Shown here: in pieces, positions 46,421-57,760 of the stretch
Numbering within the stretch: position 1 is the first letter of the stretch
Layout of the letters: the number at the start of each line of letters is the position of its first letter
Assembly (NCBI RefSeq): GCF_000247695.1
Contig: NW_004624734.1
Coordinates: 17,356,371-17,420,370 of the forward strand
Direction of reading: 5' to 3'
From: Heterocephalus glaber
Taxonomy: Eukaryota > Chordata > Mammalia > Rodentia > Bathyergidae
Length of the DNA: 64,000 bases
Made by a program: the position numbers and the translations under genes
Notes under the pieces: model-generated
Told to the model about the DNA's origin: nothing
Database searches by the model: none
What the model saw: only the letters and a program-made list of their open reading frames with translations

Positions 46421-46505
46421 CGCTGGGGATTTAGCTCAGTGGTTCTGCTGCCTGCCCTGCAAGCACAAGGACCCGAGTTCGATTCCCAGTACCAAAAAAA
46501 AAAGA
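46421..46505 (+). mobile_element. ID SINE, tandem copy 2
   Basis: Starts at cgctggggatttagctcagt, lacking the first G residues, and has gagttcgattcccagtacc then about eleven A and again agaatctctc. Head-to-tail with copy 1. Confidence 0.92.
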
Positions 46506-46521
46506 ATCTCTCTCTCTCATA
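46506..46521. repeat. (TC)n linker between ID copies
   Basis: The linker aatctctctctctcata joins copies 2 and 3 and extends the aatctctc that ends copy 1. Confidence 0.8.
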
Positions 46522-46603
46522 GGGGCTGGGGATTTAGCTCAGTGGTTCCGCTGCCTGCCTTGCAAGCAGAAAGATCCGAGTTCGATCCTCAGTACAAAAA
46601 CCA
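46522..46603 (+). mobile_element. ID SINE, tandem copy 3, cut by the gap
   Basis: Full head ggggctggggatttagctca, body gtggttccgctgcctgcctt, B box gagttcgatcctcagtac, then aaaaacca, and the N run begins. The tail is lost in the gap. Confidence 0.92.
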
Positions 46604-46703
46604 NNNNNNNNNNNNNNNNNNNNNNNNNNNNNNNNNNNNNNNNNNNNNNNNNNNNNNNNNNNNNNNNNNNNNNNNNNNNNNNNNNNNNNNNNNNNNNNNN
46701 NNN
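46604..46703. other. Assembly gap, 100 N
   Basis: Exactly 100 N, a conventional placeholder for unknown length. The left edge is an ID tail and the right edge is a TA/TG/CA microsatellite, so the missing part is probably low-complexity sequence, perhaps with more ID copies. Confidence 0.97.
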
Positions 46704-46744
46704 TATATATGTATATATATGTATGTATATATACACACACACAC
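46704..46744. repeat. (TA)n(TG)n(CA)n microsatellite at gap edge
   Basis: Runs tatatatgtatatatatgta then tgtatatatacacacacaca c directly after the gap. Confidence 0.92.
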
Positions 46745-46857
46745 TTAGAAATTACTTTTGAGTATTTGGGTATTACATAAACAGTGTTTCTTATGGGTAA
46801 TTGTGTCATAAAAAGGAACATAAATTGGAATTGAATAAAACTATACAAATGTTGCAA

Positions 46858-46905
46858 GACATACATTCTTGGTCTGATAAGACATTCATTCTTGGTCTGA
46901 TAATC
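46858..46905. repeat. Two-copy tandem duplication of about 23 bp
   Basis: The unit acattcttggtctgataa occurs at about 46862-46879 and, after gacattc, again at about 46887-46904. Near perfect, so recent. Confidence 0.85.
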
Positions 46906-47019
46906 TGAGACTCATTTTATGTTTCTGACATCATTTCTTCTTTCTTTATTTTTTTCAAGGGAAATAAGAAAATAATAGTAGAGGAAACAAGGAAGATGAA
47001 CTATAATACTGACATTTCT
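46906..47019. other. Unassigned spacer
   Basis: Nothing recognised. Confidence 0.3.
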
Positions 47020-47190
47020 AGCCAAACACTGTCATATATGCTATAAAATTTCATTACCACAAGACCATTGGATGGTAATGGGTCTTTATTTGTGAGATGA
47101 CAAATTTGAGACTCAGAGAGTTCTGTTCAAAACTATTGAGTTGCAAAGCCTAAGTATAAAACAATTCTTATTTTACACCCTTGCTTTACC
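47020..47190 (-). mobile_element. MIR SINE fragment
   Basis: Reverse complement of MIR: ataaaatttcattaccacaa, gatgacaaatttgagactca, gagagttctgttcaaaacta, gttgcaaagcctaagtataa. The gagactcagagag word after a ttttacagatga-like segment is the typical core. Confidence 0.55.
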
Positions 47191-49821
47191 TACAGCATGG
47201 AATATAAATTTCCCTAAATATTCAATATTAGTGGAAATTTCAAAGAATTATCATTCTAACCTCTCATTATGTTTATACTTTCTATGAAGTCATAAACCAA
47301 GTAATTCTGAAAAAGTAGAGGAAAAAGAAAGAGGTGAGATGAGAAAATTTCTTTCACATAATGATTCAAAATTCAGGTTTTATCTAAACATGAAAAATTT
47401 TCCTGACATTTCTCATTGTATCATGTTTTAGGTGATACACTTCTTTAAAATGCTTCAATCTCTTTTTAAAACTAGGTGTGTGAAAACTTTATTTTTGTTC
47501 TACTCCTCCACAAGAAGATTTGCTTTACATTATATTTGAAGATAGGTTTTCTAGATTTCACTTATAATAAAACAATAAAGAAAGCATATCACTTTTCAGC
47601 TTTTAGTCTTGACATTTTTGGCTCTGAAGCAGATATATTTTCAGTTTCTAATAGAAGGGGAGAGGATCCAGGCACAGTGTGTTCTGTCCCTCTGCCCTTT
47701 GTACAATTCAGCCTTGTTCTCCACTGACTTATTTTTGGGCGTAACCATAGCTGAGCAGGAGTCTCCTTTGATGAAAAGCAGAGGATTGTGATAAAGTTTA
47801 TAGAGGCTAGAGATGTGAGGAGATTTGACATTTTTACAAAATAATGATGATTAATAAGAACAGAATCTCCATTCCCTTCCATGTTTTATTCTGTAGACAG
47901 ATTCCGGGCTAGCATGCATGCTCTTTATCTTAAATTTATTGTCTATTGACAGAAATATAACAGACACTTTCAACAAAAAAGTATCTCATTACAGGGCAAT
48001 TATTACCAGTATGGAATGCCACATTATCAAAAAAAAGAAGAAGAGATAAACTAAAACTCAATTTTATTGTGCAACCTCAAGTTACAGTTGCAGGAATTAG
48101 CAAAATGTTGAAGGTTAAGCTGAGAATCAGTTTTCATGGGATGTCCAAGGACCATATTTGGAGAGACTAAGATTGTGTATTCCTTGTATCTCCAAATAAA
48201 CATAATTAAAATATATTTTGAAATCTAGCTTTGTGTGTGGAAGATGGAGATAAGTTCTATGAGAGAACAACATTCTAAATTTTTCTGTTTCTATTTAGAA
48301 TCTCAGGCTCAGTGAGAGAGGTTCCTTTTCTGTTGGACCACGATTAAGTCTCTACCTCTGCTGCCATGGCTATTTGTTTCAGATCATTATGAATACAAGT
48401 TAGCCACAGAGAGGGGGTGTCTGCCATTTATTCACTGAGTCACTCTGTCCCCTTAGGTGGGCATTTATATTTGGTGAAATGATGTTAATTCTTTGTGCCC
48501 ATTATCACAGTTTCTTCCATATGGCTCTGTCCCAGATTTCCTGGTTGCTAACTCTCCCATCGTACTCTTCCATCCATGTCCTTGATCAACCAACTAAGCT
48601 ATTTGAATTATCTCATCAGTATGGTGGACATCACACACTGCTTTCTAGGGAATCTTGTGGCCACATATCAACTAACTCTTCCTTCTCCTGTTTAGTATCT
48701 TGCTTTCTCTACACTCATTGGACCAGCACCCTCAGAATTCAGTTAGGTATACCTTCTGCGTTCCTTTGGGTACATGCTGGCCATTCCTACAGCAAATAAT
48801 ATATCCCTTCTTGTAACAAATCCAGAAAGTCTCAAGTTTAGTTTACAAAGTTATGATTCTGATTATGAGGGTGGTGATTCTGGTTATGAGGAAGTGAGGG
48901 TAGCAGGTCCACAGGGAAGGGTAGCATTCTTTTAAAGGTTAGCCCATTTGGGGCTTTTGTCTATTCATCATGGAAAGAGACAAACCCTTTTTTCCAAAAA
49001 TACTGAGTTTTTACTTCTACAAACTTAGAATGGATGAGAAAAACTGGGAATTCAGAATTCTTGAATGTGAAAACTTTCCTTTTCGGAATATGTCCATCTG
49101 TATTGGTAGAGTCTTCTAAATCTTTGTCAAGGCTTTGCATTTCCCATAAGATAAGAATTCTTCATGTCTGGTGTTCAGCTGTGTATTGTCTACCTGCAAG
49201 AGATAGACCCTTGTTAAGTACTTTCAAGGAGTCTCCCTACCTCTCATACTGAGAATCCTACAATTAATTTGTTGATAAATATAGTTAAGCATCTTTATTT
49301 TGTATTTTATGAAATCATGATGCATAGTTTCAGTCCCCAATTTTGTGATCCTTATGCTTACTTTTTCTACCACACTTCCCTCTGTATCTCAAGTATTATT
49401 CCAGCTAGTGCCTCAACCCTGGGAATCACATAGTTTCAACATATTAGAAGCAGATGTCAAAATTCCACCCACCACTAGTGATGAAATTTTCATTATCCTC
49501 CATCTATTCAGAAATCAACATTAGAATCCTTTAATATCCACTACCTAGGTCCTACCACTCCTGTAGCTAACCATCTTAGGTCAAGTTCCCTAGGTGTAGA
49601 GCTGAATCAGCGAAACTTATTTTAGTGATGTGTAGGAGGAATGCTCTCAGGAAAAGGGAATAAAAAAAAGGGAATAAAAGAAGTGAAGTTGGAGAGGGGT
49701 AAAGCTAAATAATATTGTGATATCTTCTAGAGGTTTGGTCTGGTATGGTATTTTCAGGGAATTGTAAACTTTGCTGCACAAGTTATAGCACAAATGTACT
49801 CATAAATTGTGTACCACCTGG
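47191..49821. other. Unclassified DNA, no gene recognised
   Basis: About 2.6 kb. The part 48300-49620 is less AT-rich than average. It may hold decayed retroviral-type internal sequence, but I could not match it to any family, and open frames at 48479-48799 and 49034-49252 show no known motif. Confidence 0.35.
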
Positions 49822-50027
49822 ATATCAGAAAACTTTTTCAGGAAAAGCCTTGTCAATGTTTTTGCTTTTAGGGGCATTTAATATGTGTTACAACTGCTTT
49901 GTCTCTGTAGTGTAAAAGACAATGTATGAACAAATGGCCATGGCTGTATTTCAATGAAATTTTAATCACAAAAACAGGTGTTGGGCTGGAATTGAGCTGT
50001 AGGCTAGCTGTGGTTTGCTGCATCCCA
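49822..50027 (+). mobile_element. hAT-type DNA transposon remnant
   Basis: Follows a common mammalian element in order: aaaactttttcaggaaaagc, gttacaactgctttgtctct, gtgtaaaagacaatgtatga, acaaatggccatggctgtat, ttcaatgaaattttaatcac, aaaaacaggtgttgggctgg, and gctgtggtttgctgcatccc. The consensus begins with gtcggcaaactttttctgta and ends with a matching inverted repeat. Both ends are recognisable here though diverged. Family name not recalled. Confidence 0.72.
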
Positions 50028-52845
50028 TTTTAGGGTAAATGACTTCCATTTGGCTGAAGGACATGCCCAAGAAGACTGAAACTGAGAGGTTTTGGCTAAC
50101 ATTCCCTGCAGATGATGGATAATGGTGTGTTGGCAGTGAAGGGCAATAGAGTCTACCGATTGAGCAGAATTAGTCAGGCTTCTGGGAGGTAGTGATGCCT
50201 GAATTACTTCTTGAAAGAGAGGTTGAAGCAGACGCTTGCACACAAAGACCTACAAATATTGGAGTTAAGTGTAAGTGTTATGAGATGAAGTTGGAGAAGA
50301 AGGTGAACATTTTGGAGAATGCATGATATATCCTTCTGAGAACATGGTTCTTTGCTTTGTAGGAAATAAAAAGACTTTGGGGAAGTTAAACTAGGGAGGT
50401 TGTGGGGTCTTCACGAGCAAGAAGCTTTTCTTGCTAAGTCCATCTATTCTCACAGGGATGTTTAATTTATTGACAACCCATAGGACTTAATCAAATTTGC
50501 TTGTTTCAATTCCCTTTCAGAGCCAATATGTGATGATTTAGATCTAGCTTTGATGTTGCCTGCCTGTGAATGGTGGCATACACCCTCAAAATGGCTTTTC
50601 AGAAGTGAAGTGGGATTTGTATCTTTGATCAGTGTCCTTTCTTTCCACTAGCTTCTTTTGGAATAGCCACAGATGTCTGAAAGGTGCTTCTAGATGTCAA
50701 AGGGAAGTTTATAACCAAGATATGTAGGCATTTGCCATTGCTAAATGAATCCAACTGTTCTACATATAAGTCACACCTTGGTTTATTTAGTCCCAAGCTT
50801 TCACTAATAATTAAAATCATTGTTTACCAAATCTAAGGGCACCATCTGTTCAAATCTTAGGTTGGTATAATGTAAACAGCACGTGTGATCTCTTTGCAAA
50901 AAAAACAAAAAAAACCAAAAAGCCAACAACCTCACCTCCACCTTTTCCCTTTTTTTGGCTGCCCTGTCTAAACCCTTCTTTATTCACAGTAAAGGCCCAA
51001 ATTAACAGAAATAACTAACCACTAACAGCCCTTTAGAAATTCTCTTCTGCACAAAGGCAGCCTGGCTCAGAATGTCTAAGTTCCAGAGGAAGTTAGAGCA
51101 AATGATAGCTATAGAGGGGTTAGCTTACTATTATTTGAATCAGTTTAGTGTCAGTGAGAGAATATTTAAGAAAGACAAGTCTTTATTAAACAGATCATGC
51201 AGATAATGGTGTGGCCACTGAAAAGTAGGTAAAAGCTTAGTATCTATAAACCATTTTGTTTATATAATTTGTTCATACAACTATTATATTTCATTATATA
51301 AAACAATAAATTATATTTTAATACAGAAATCATATTATAAGTCTGAGTCAGTCCTCTAGTTCTCACACAAAAGTTTTTTTGCACATGCATGTGAAATATA
51401 TGTGCACTAGAAATTTATTAACATGCTGTAATATTTATGTAAATACTTTGTGCCAAAAATGACTTCAGGTCTTTCTATTGAATACCAGTATAGGCAACAT
51501 TTTATTAGCTGTTCTTTTAGAGGCTTGAGTCCTGTAAAATTCTAGCATATGATATCGATGTACTTATATACACTCATCTGTTGCTGAAACATCAAATTCC
51601 TTTTGTTTCTTGATAAATAGTGAACTATTCTCTTTAAAACAGGACAGTGCAGTACTCTGCATGTATATTGAAAAGGGGAGGGTGTTCAGTTACAAGATCC
51701 TGACAATCTCCAGGAGTTATGGATTTAAAGTACACTTGTACACTTACATTGAATAGAAAGGTTCTGAGGGGCCAGCTCAAAAAATTTTTAAAGATCATAT
51801 AACTAGTAGAAAATTGCAAAAATATCATTACTTTTCCTTTGACATAAAAAATAATGTCACATTAGTCAGTGATAACCCAAGGCAAAGAAAATTATCACTT
51901 ATGTCTCTCCGTTAAGATTTCCTAGCTCTCATAGATGAAGATATCTTGAACCTCACTTCAGAAGGAAGAATGAGGTGACACCATTAACCACTGTCAACAT
52001 GAAAAAATCTGCCTGTGTACAAAACAGCAACCTCAATTCTTTTAATACCCAAGCTGATCCATGTTTGGTACTACACATGGCAACTATCTTGAATTTAAAA
52101 CAAAGGATACTAAATTTGTGAACACAGCTAGTCACCTAGTTCTTGTTAACAAGCAATCTTTTTCCTATGCCTCCAGTGTTTTTTCCAAGTTCATGGTTTT
52201 AAATTCCTTCTAAGAACATTTCGTTCTGTTTTCCTGTCAAGCAAGTAATATCCAAAGATCATGGTGATTCTTTTCAATAAATCCTCCATGGCCTTTTTGA
52301 ATAGTATCAATTACTACATGTTCCTTTCTTCTATTTTCCATGTATGTAGGGTATTTGGGTATAATTTTCATTTTCAAATATGTGCAATATATTAATTCTT
52401 GGTTTTTCCTTCTTCCTATGAAATCTATGGCATGGGAATTGAACTTTGAAAGTAGAATTGCATTATTAGTGAAAATGTATGAAACAAAAATAACTGTAGA
52501 ACTCTTGTTAAACAAAATTTATTAAGGGTCACCTGTCATTAGAGCTGGTGATACTTGAGAGGGAGAAAGTCAGAATCCATGAGTTACACAACTAGAAGCT
52601 GTGTGAAGCTTAAGTGTGGAGATGAAAGGAGACAATAAAGAGGAGTTGGTGTATTTTTACCTGAACACATGATTTTTTAGAATCCACTTTGATTTTACTT
52701 GATACCATTTCCCTAACTTCTTTATCACTGTTTCATTTTGTGACTGGGGAAGTAGATATCATGCACATACATTTCAGTGAATTATCCCTTTATTTCATCT
52801 TCCTAAGTTTTCCCAGACAAATCTTACCATATATAAAGTACAAAG
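50028..52845. other. Unclassified DNA, no gene recognised
   Basis: About 2.8 kb. 50030-50900 has a purine/pyrimidine balance unlike the AT-rich neighbourhood and may be an old repeat that I cannot name. The open frames at 50004-50243 and 50629-50820 (minus) show no motif. Confidence 0.35.
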
Positions 52846-52941
52846 TTAGGGTTAGAATTTCAGCATTGAAGTTGAGCCTTTGCCTAGCATGCCTGAAGCC
52901 CTGGGTTTGGTCCTCCGCCCTGCAAACAACACCAACAAAAC
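52846..52941 (+). mobile_element. ID-related SINE
   Basis: Diverged A-box half gttagggttagaatttcagc, then tttgcctagcatgcctgaag and ccctgggtttggtcctccgc, ending in caaacaacaccaacaaaa. The tgcctagcatgc and ccctgggtttggtcc words are the middle and B box of rodent ID elements. Older than the cluster at 46.3 kb. Confidence 0.75.
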
Positions 52942-55007
52942 CTTGCAACTTTGTATCTTCTGACTTAACTCTGAATACATATGAACCTCCTAAATCCTTA
53001 ATCATGGAGAAGGAAAATGGGCTTTATTAAGGCACTCAGAGCAACTTATGCATAAACTATCTTGAAGCTAAAGCTTTTTCACTACAGGTAGAAGCAACAG
53101 TACTTCTTACCAAATATAAGAGGAAAACCATCAGGGGTTGGCTTTATGGAAGGTCTACAGGTGGGAAGGCAGATAGCTAAATGAAACATCCTTAATTCTA
53201 GGCTGCAAAGGGCATCATTGCTTTATGCTAATGGGACCAAGGTCAATTATAATGTAGTATAAGGTTAATACCTGAAAACAGAGTGGGTCTTGGGGCCTAA
53301 ATTTTAGATGAACAGGTATGCTTTCAATCCCCTGTTTGTCAGGTATGGATTTAGATTATAAGCATGCCAGGAAGATTCATTTACTAATTTATCTGGTAAA
53401 AAGTAGCATGAATCTGTCCTCGTGTCTTTGGACATGATAGGAGGTGATACAAATGAATGGCATAAAATCACTTTTGGTTTCATGCCCTGTGAAGAGAGGG
53501 CTATGGAAGCTGTGTTCTGGAATAAATTTGTAGCACTGGAGATGACATCTGATATATTCTTTTTCAACACTCATCCCCAATCTCACTACAGACCAGAAAA
53601 GAACTTGCTAATGGCACTCACACGTTCTAGTTGTACCACTAATGGACGACACTGTTGGCAGAGGCAGCAAACAATTGTCTAAATAGAGTTATTTAGGCGG
53701 GAGATTATCAGGGAATTTGCAGAAACAACTGAGCGGGAGACAAGGGTTGTAAATGGTGTGGCAGGCCTATAGGGCATCCCAACCTAGACCTTAAAGGAAG
53801 TGTGGCTGAGCGGTATCTATACTTTGACACCAAGACGATTTGGGTACAGAAATTACGACAGTAACATTTCTTACAGAACAAATCAGTTCATGAAGAGATA
53901 AATTATTCCTCAATTTAATGACTCCTTATTTACAAACTGTTCTATTTGCTTTTATTTTGTTTTTTTATTATCTGCACATTTCTCCTTTTCTTATAAGAAA
54001 ATGGTCTGGTTACTCCCTTGTTTCTAGGAGTTTAATATAATCCACTTTCTTTTTAAATGTGTTGTTTCTTGAAGAAATTAGGCAAAACCCAAAATGAAAT
54101 GCAAAAAAAAAAATGAAGAAAAATATTCCATCAAACTTCAAAACAAGAGCTCCTTCTTCTGTGGTTCTTGCTAACCTTTCTGTTTTGTGTTCTGAGTTGT
54201 ATCTCTTGGTTCTGAAGATCCATTCTGTTGTTTGTGTTGATTCCAGACTTCATGAGGCCTTCAGGTTGACAAATAGAAGGAGAGACAAGATATATGACAC
54301 CTACTACAACTTAGTTTACTGTCTCAGAGAAATGTCTAAAGAAAAAGTAAGGGAAGCATTTTATTCAGCTGATAAAATTCCTGCTTATATTTAATTTTTA
54401 CAAATTAATGATGCTTATATATTTTAAAGGTGGCTTTTGCATTAAAATATCAATACAAAGGAGAACCACAAATATGAAAACACATGACTGGGATAGAAAC
54501 ATTGAATTAGGATAAATAATTGAGAATTAGAATATTGCTTCTGAAGAATTAATTGGTAGGCCTGATAGTATCTTCTAATCAAAATATTTGAAAAAGTATC
54601 ATACCTATTTATGGATTTTATGACAATAATAAAAATGTGATTATCTGAATTTAGCTCACAACAGTGCAGTTTTCCAAAACCAAAAATACTAAGACATAAT
54701 TTAATGAAAGCCTTGAAATGCAATTTCTTTTCTTTCTTTCTTCTTGTTGAAAATATAAATAAATATTTCCTTGATAAACATAATACTTCACAAGAAAACT
54801 GTTAAAAATATAACAAACTTCTTCATATTGTTTATTTTTAGATAATGGCTGAGAATGTTTTGGTTTCCTTAGCTATATAAACATTTTTTTCTAGATGAAA
54901 CAAATATTCTTTATCATTCCAAGTTACGTTTTTTTCCCTTTTTTGTATTTGAGCAACATTTTCCAATAACACTGATTTGTTGTAATGGAAATGCTATTTG
55001 TGTTATA
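52942..55007. other. Unique-looking DNA, no gene recognised
   Basis: Contains two open frames (53422-53682 and 54113-54394, plus) without recognised relatives. No repeat identified. Confidence 0.4.
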
Positions 55008-55156
55008 ATGGAAATATGTGCAACCCACTAAGACAGTTACATGTGGTTGTAGAACATTTGAAATGTGACTAGTTTGTATAAAGAACTGGATTTTCATTTT
55101 TATTTAAGTAAATTAAACTTAATACACATGAGTAGTGCCAATGGAGAGTGCAGCTT
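55008..55156 (+). mobile_element. Ancient DNA transposon remnant
   Basis: The phrase order taatggaaatatgtgcaacc, gttacatgtggttgtagaac, atttgaaatgtgactagttt, aagaactggattttcatttt, tatttaagtaaattaaactt follows a dispersed mammalian DNA element whose consensus reads gccacatgtggctattgagc then acttgaaatgtggctagt. Diverged; family name not recalled. Confidence 0.55.
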
Positions 55157-56839
55157 TACAGTGTGAATTTAGATTTTAATCACCTGTAGCCTTAGTTGAT
55201 TTAATTGGTTTTATTGAAGTGGTAATTTCAGCTTTAACATTGAGACAGAAAGTAAGGGAAGCTAATCTCTATTGTCAGTGTCTGCCTTCTTCTACAACAA
55301 AGATTAGTTGATGCATTTTGTCAATAAGGAGTAACAAGTTTCCCTTTATGTTTAGACTTAAAATGAAGAACTTGACTGCCTTGGAAAAATATTGAGTCTA
55401 TTTATTGAGGCAAATCAGTAACATGCTCTGAAAATGATTTGAGGGAATAAGATTGACAGATACTTTTAAATTAGGGGGAAAAAAGTTCCTATAACTCTGT
55501 CCATCAGTTTGGATTGAAGATGTGAGCTGTATGTAGAGATTCTGGAATTGAGTGTTAGAGATAATGCTATTTCACCAGCTGTTAGAGAAGTTGTTTCTCT
55601 CTCCTCACCTTACAAATGCAATCCACTGGCTGGGCATGATTCACTCCTCCTGGGACACAGAAGAATTCTAAAGAACTCACTTTATTGTCTTTCTTCCTGT
55701 CTCTGGAATAATTGTACTCAGAGAATCAGACATTAGTTGAGATTAAAAAGTATGGGGAGCAAACTCCAAGGGCATTTTTCTCCATTGCTCCAGTTGGGTC
55801 ATTAACCCCTACTCTCTTCTATGCCTAAGATTTTCTTATGCTAGTAGAGGAATTGACTCAATATTCACCTTTGAAACACCACATTCCTAGAGCAGCTGAT
55901 TGACTTTCTTTTTACTTTACAAAGTCCGGAAATGTCACCCCATGGTATTTGAAGTTAGTCACTATTCACTGGCATGTACTAAAAAGTTTAATGATTAAAA
56001 TTTTTGTTTTCTTTCTGTCACCCTCAGCTTAGAGCAAAGCACACTGGATAAATGTTGACTCAGCTATATCCACTCCTTAAATTAAAGTGTTTTACTTGCT
56101 ATGTCCCAATACAAATACAGGAAACAACATAAGTGAAACAATTTCTACATGAGCCGTGGTTTCAAAATCAATAGCACTTCTGTTGCCAAACATATTCTTT
56201 AAACATTAATGAAAAATGGATTAGTTAGTAGACTGGGGGAAATTTAAGCTTCTATCACCGATTAAATTCTAGGACACTTACAGTATTCCTTGGAACCTAC
56301 TAAGTAAATTCTGGTGCCCTGTGCCACATATTTAAATGTGAGATTTGTTAATAATTTCAACAGAAAAAACTCTGTATTCACAGTCGCGTATTTCTACTTA
56401 TTACACTGGATATTTACAGACTTTGCTGTGGTTGGTTCCTTTTAAGAAACTATTTACAAGGAAATTAAGATTGCATTTTGAGTGAATAGAAGGTCAATGA
56501 CTTTATCTCTTTGATTTCATCTTCATTGTCTTAAAACTATTTCAATTGGCTCGAGAAACACAGTGAAAATTTACTTTTATACAATAAATAGTTAAACAAC
56601 TCTAAAGCTTCCCTATCTGTGCAGCTTTAAAACAAGCTAAATGACATAAGAAAAGGAGCTGAAAACCCAGGCATGGGTTCAATGTTCTATTTATTCAATT
56701 TGGAGCTAATTGAGTATTTTTCATTTTTTTCTCCCCAAAAGCCAACAAACTACACTTAAATGTGCATGTGTATACAGACATATAGATAGATACAGTTTTT
56801 CTTCAGGTACTTACTTAATGAACAGAGAGTGTATGGATA
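55157..56839. other. Unique-looking DNA, no gene recognised
   Basis: AT-rich, repeat-free by eye. The part 56500-56760 has several ATTA/TAAT words and could be a conserved non-coding element; this is conjecture. Confidence 0.4.
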
Positions 56840-57760
56840 ATGAACAGTAAGGAGCCCAAAGTGGTTGGAGCTGACTGACCAAGGAAGATGGGATTAGGAT
56901 AAAGTCAGAGAGGACAAAGATCAGAGGGTAGGGATAGGGTCTGAGCATGTGGAGTCTTCTCTATGCTTATAGAGATTTTGGCCTTTAATTTGAGCCAATT
57001 AGAACGATTTTAGTGAATTTTGAACAGAATATTCCATGACCTGACTTGTGTTCTAAGAAGCTAACTCTGTATGCCCTGTTAGTTCATTGTTCCAGAGAAC
57101 TAAAGAAGAGATGACTGCAGTAAAATCTTAGTAAGCAATAATAGATATTTGAATCCATACCACAATATGTAAAAGCAGTGAGATTCTGGATATATTTTAA
57201 TAATAGAGAAAATTCAAATAGTAGATGTATTTAAAGCCAAGCAGTAGCCAAAGAGCTAATCCAAGATTTCTCTGAAGTGTAAGATAATCAAGTGGATATA
57301 AATAAGTAGGATTCCTGATATACAAATCTCTACTCAGAGGAGAGCATCCAGGCTGAAGTTCTAAAACTGAGAGCCATCAACTTATTTAAACCCACAACAC
57401 TGGACGAGAGTTCTATTAAATAGTGAGTGAAAGTAGAAAAGGCCCAAGAAGGAATCCTGGGTAGCTGGAAGCTTTAAAATTTCAGAAAATCAAGAGACAT
57501 TAACAAATGCAATAGAGAAGGTGAAGTCAGCACAGGAAAGCCTGTTGCCCAGGAAGGAAAAGAAGAGAGTGGAGGGAGGAGGGAGTAATCAGTTGTGTTA
57601 AAGGATGCTGACAGATCAAACCCTGGGGATTGAGAATTGACCTTTGGAATTAGCAGCTCATTGAAGACATAGCTGGCTTGGTAAAGTCAGATGGTGAAAA
57701 TGTGGATTAGAATGTTACTGGGTCTAAAAGAAATGGGATGATGGGTGGGGTGGCTTAATT
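56840..57760 (+). mobile_element. Long copy of a widely dispersed ancient mammalian repeat (class not assigned)
   Basis: The phrases follow, in order and spacing, a repeat seen many times in placental genomes: gatagggtctgagcatgtgg, tgacctgacttgtgttctaa, gtgagattctggatatattt, gagagccatcaacttattta, acaacactggacgagagttc, agaaaaggcccaagaaggaa, aggagggagtaatcagttgt, tgctgacagatcaaacc, and gagaattgacctttggaatt. It lacks long open frames. I recognise the text but not the family name, so I leave the class open. Confidence 0.55.

Noticed and set aside
46330..46603. tRNA-Ala-like sequences
   Set aside because: The A and B boxes are those of ID SINEs; the body does not fold as a tRNA cloverleaf and A-rich tails follow. 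Not tRNA genes.
46308..46748. A 146-codon open frame with repeated GWGFSSV-type words
   Set aside because: It is the translation of three tandem ID SINEs plus the N run. The repetition comes from the SINEs, not from a protein.
53422..53682. An 86-codon open frame with an overlapping antisense frame
   Set aside because: No motif or family recognised; likely chance.
54113..54394. A 93-codon open frame with a protein-like, charged C-terminal half
   Set aside because: No recognised relatives, no splice-site or promoter context that I can support, and its length is within chance for AT-rich DNA. A BLASTP search with no hit would confirm the rejection.
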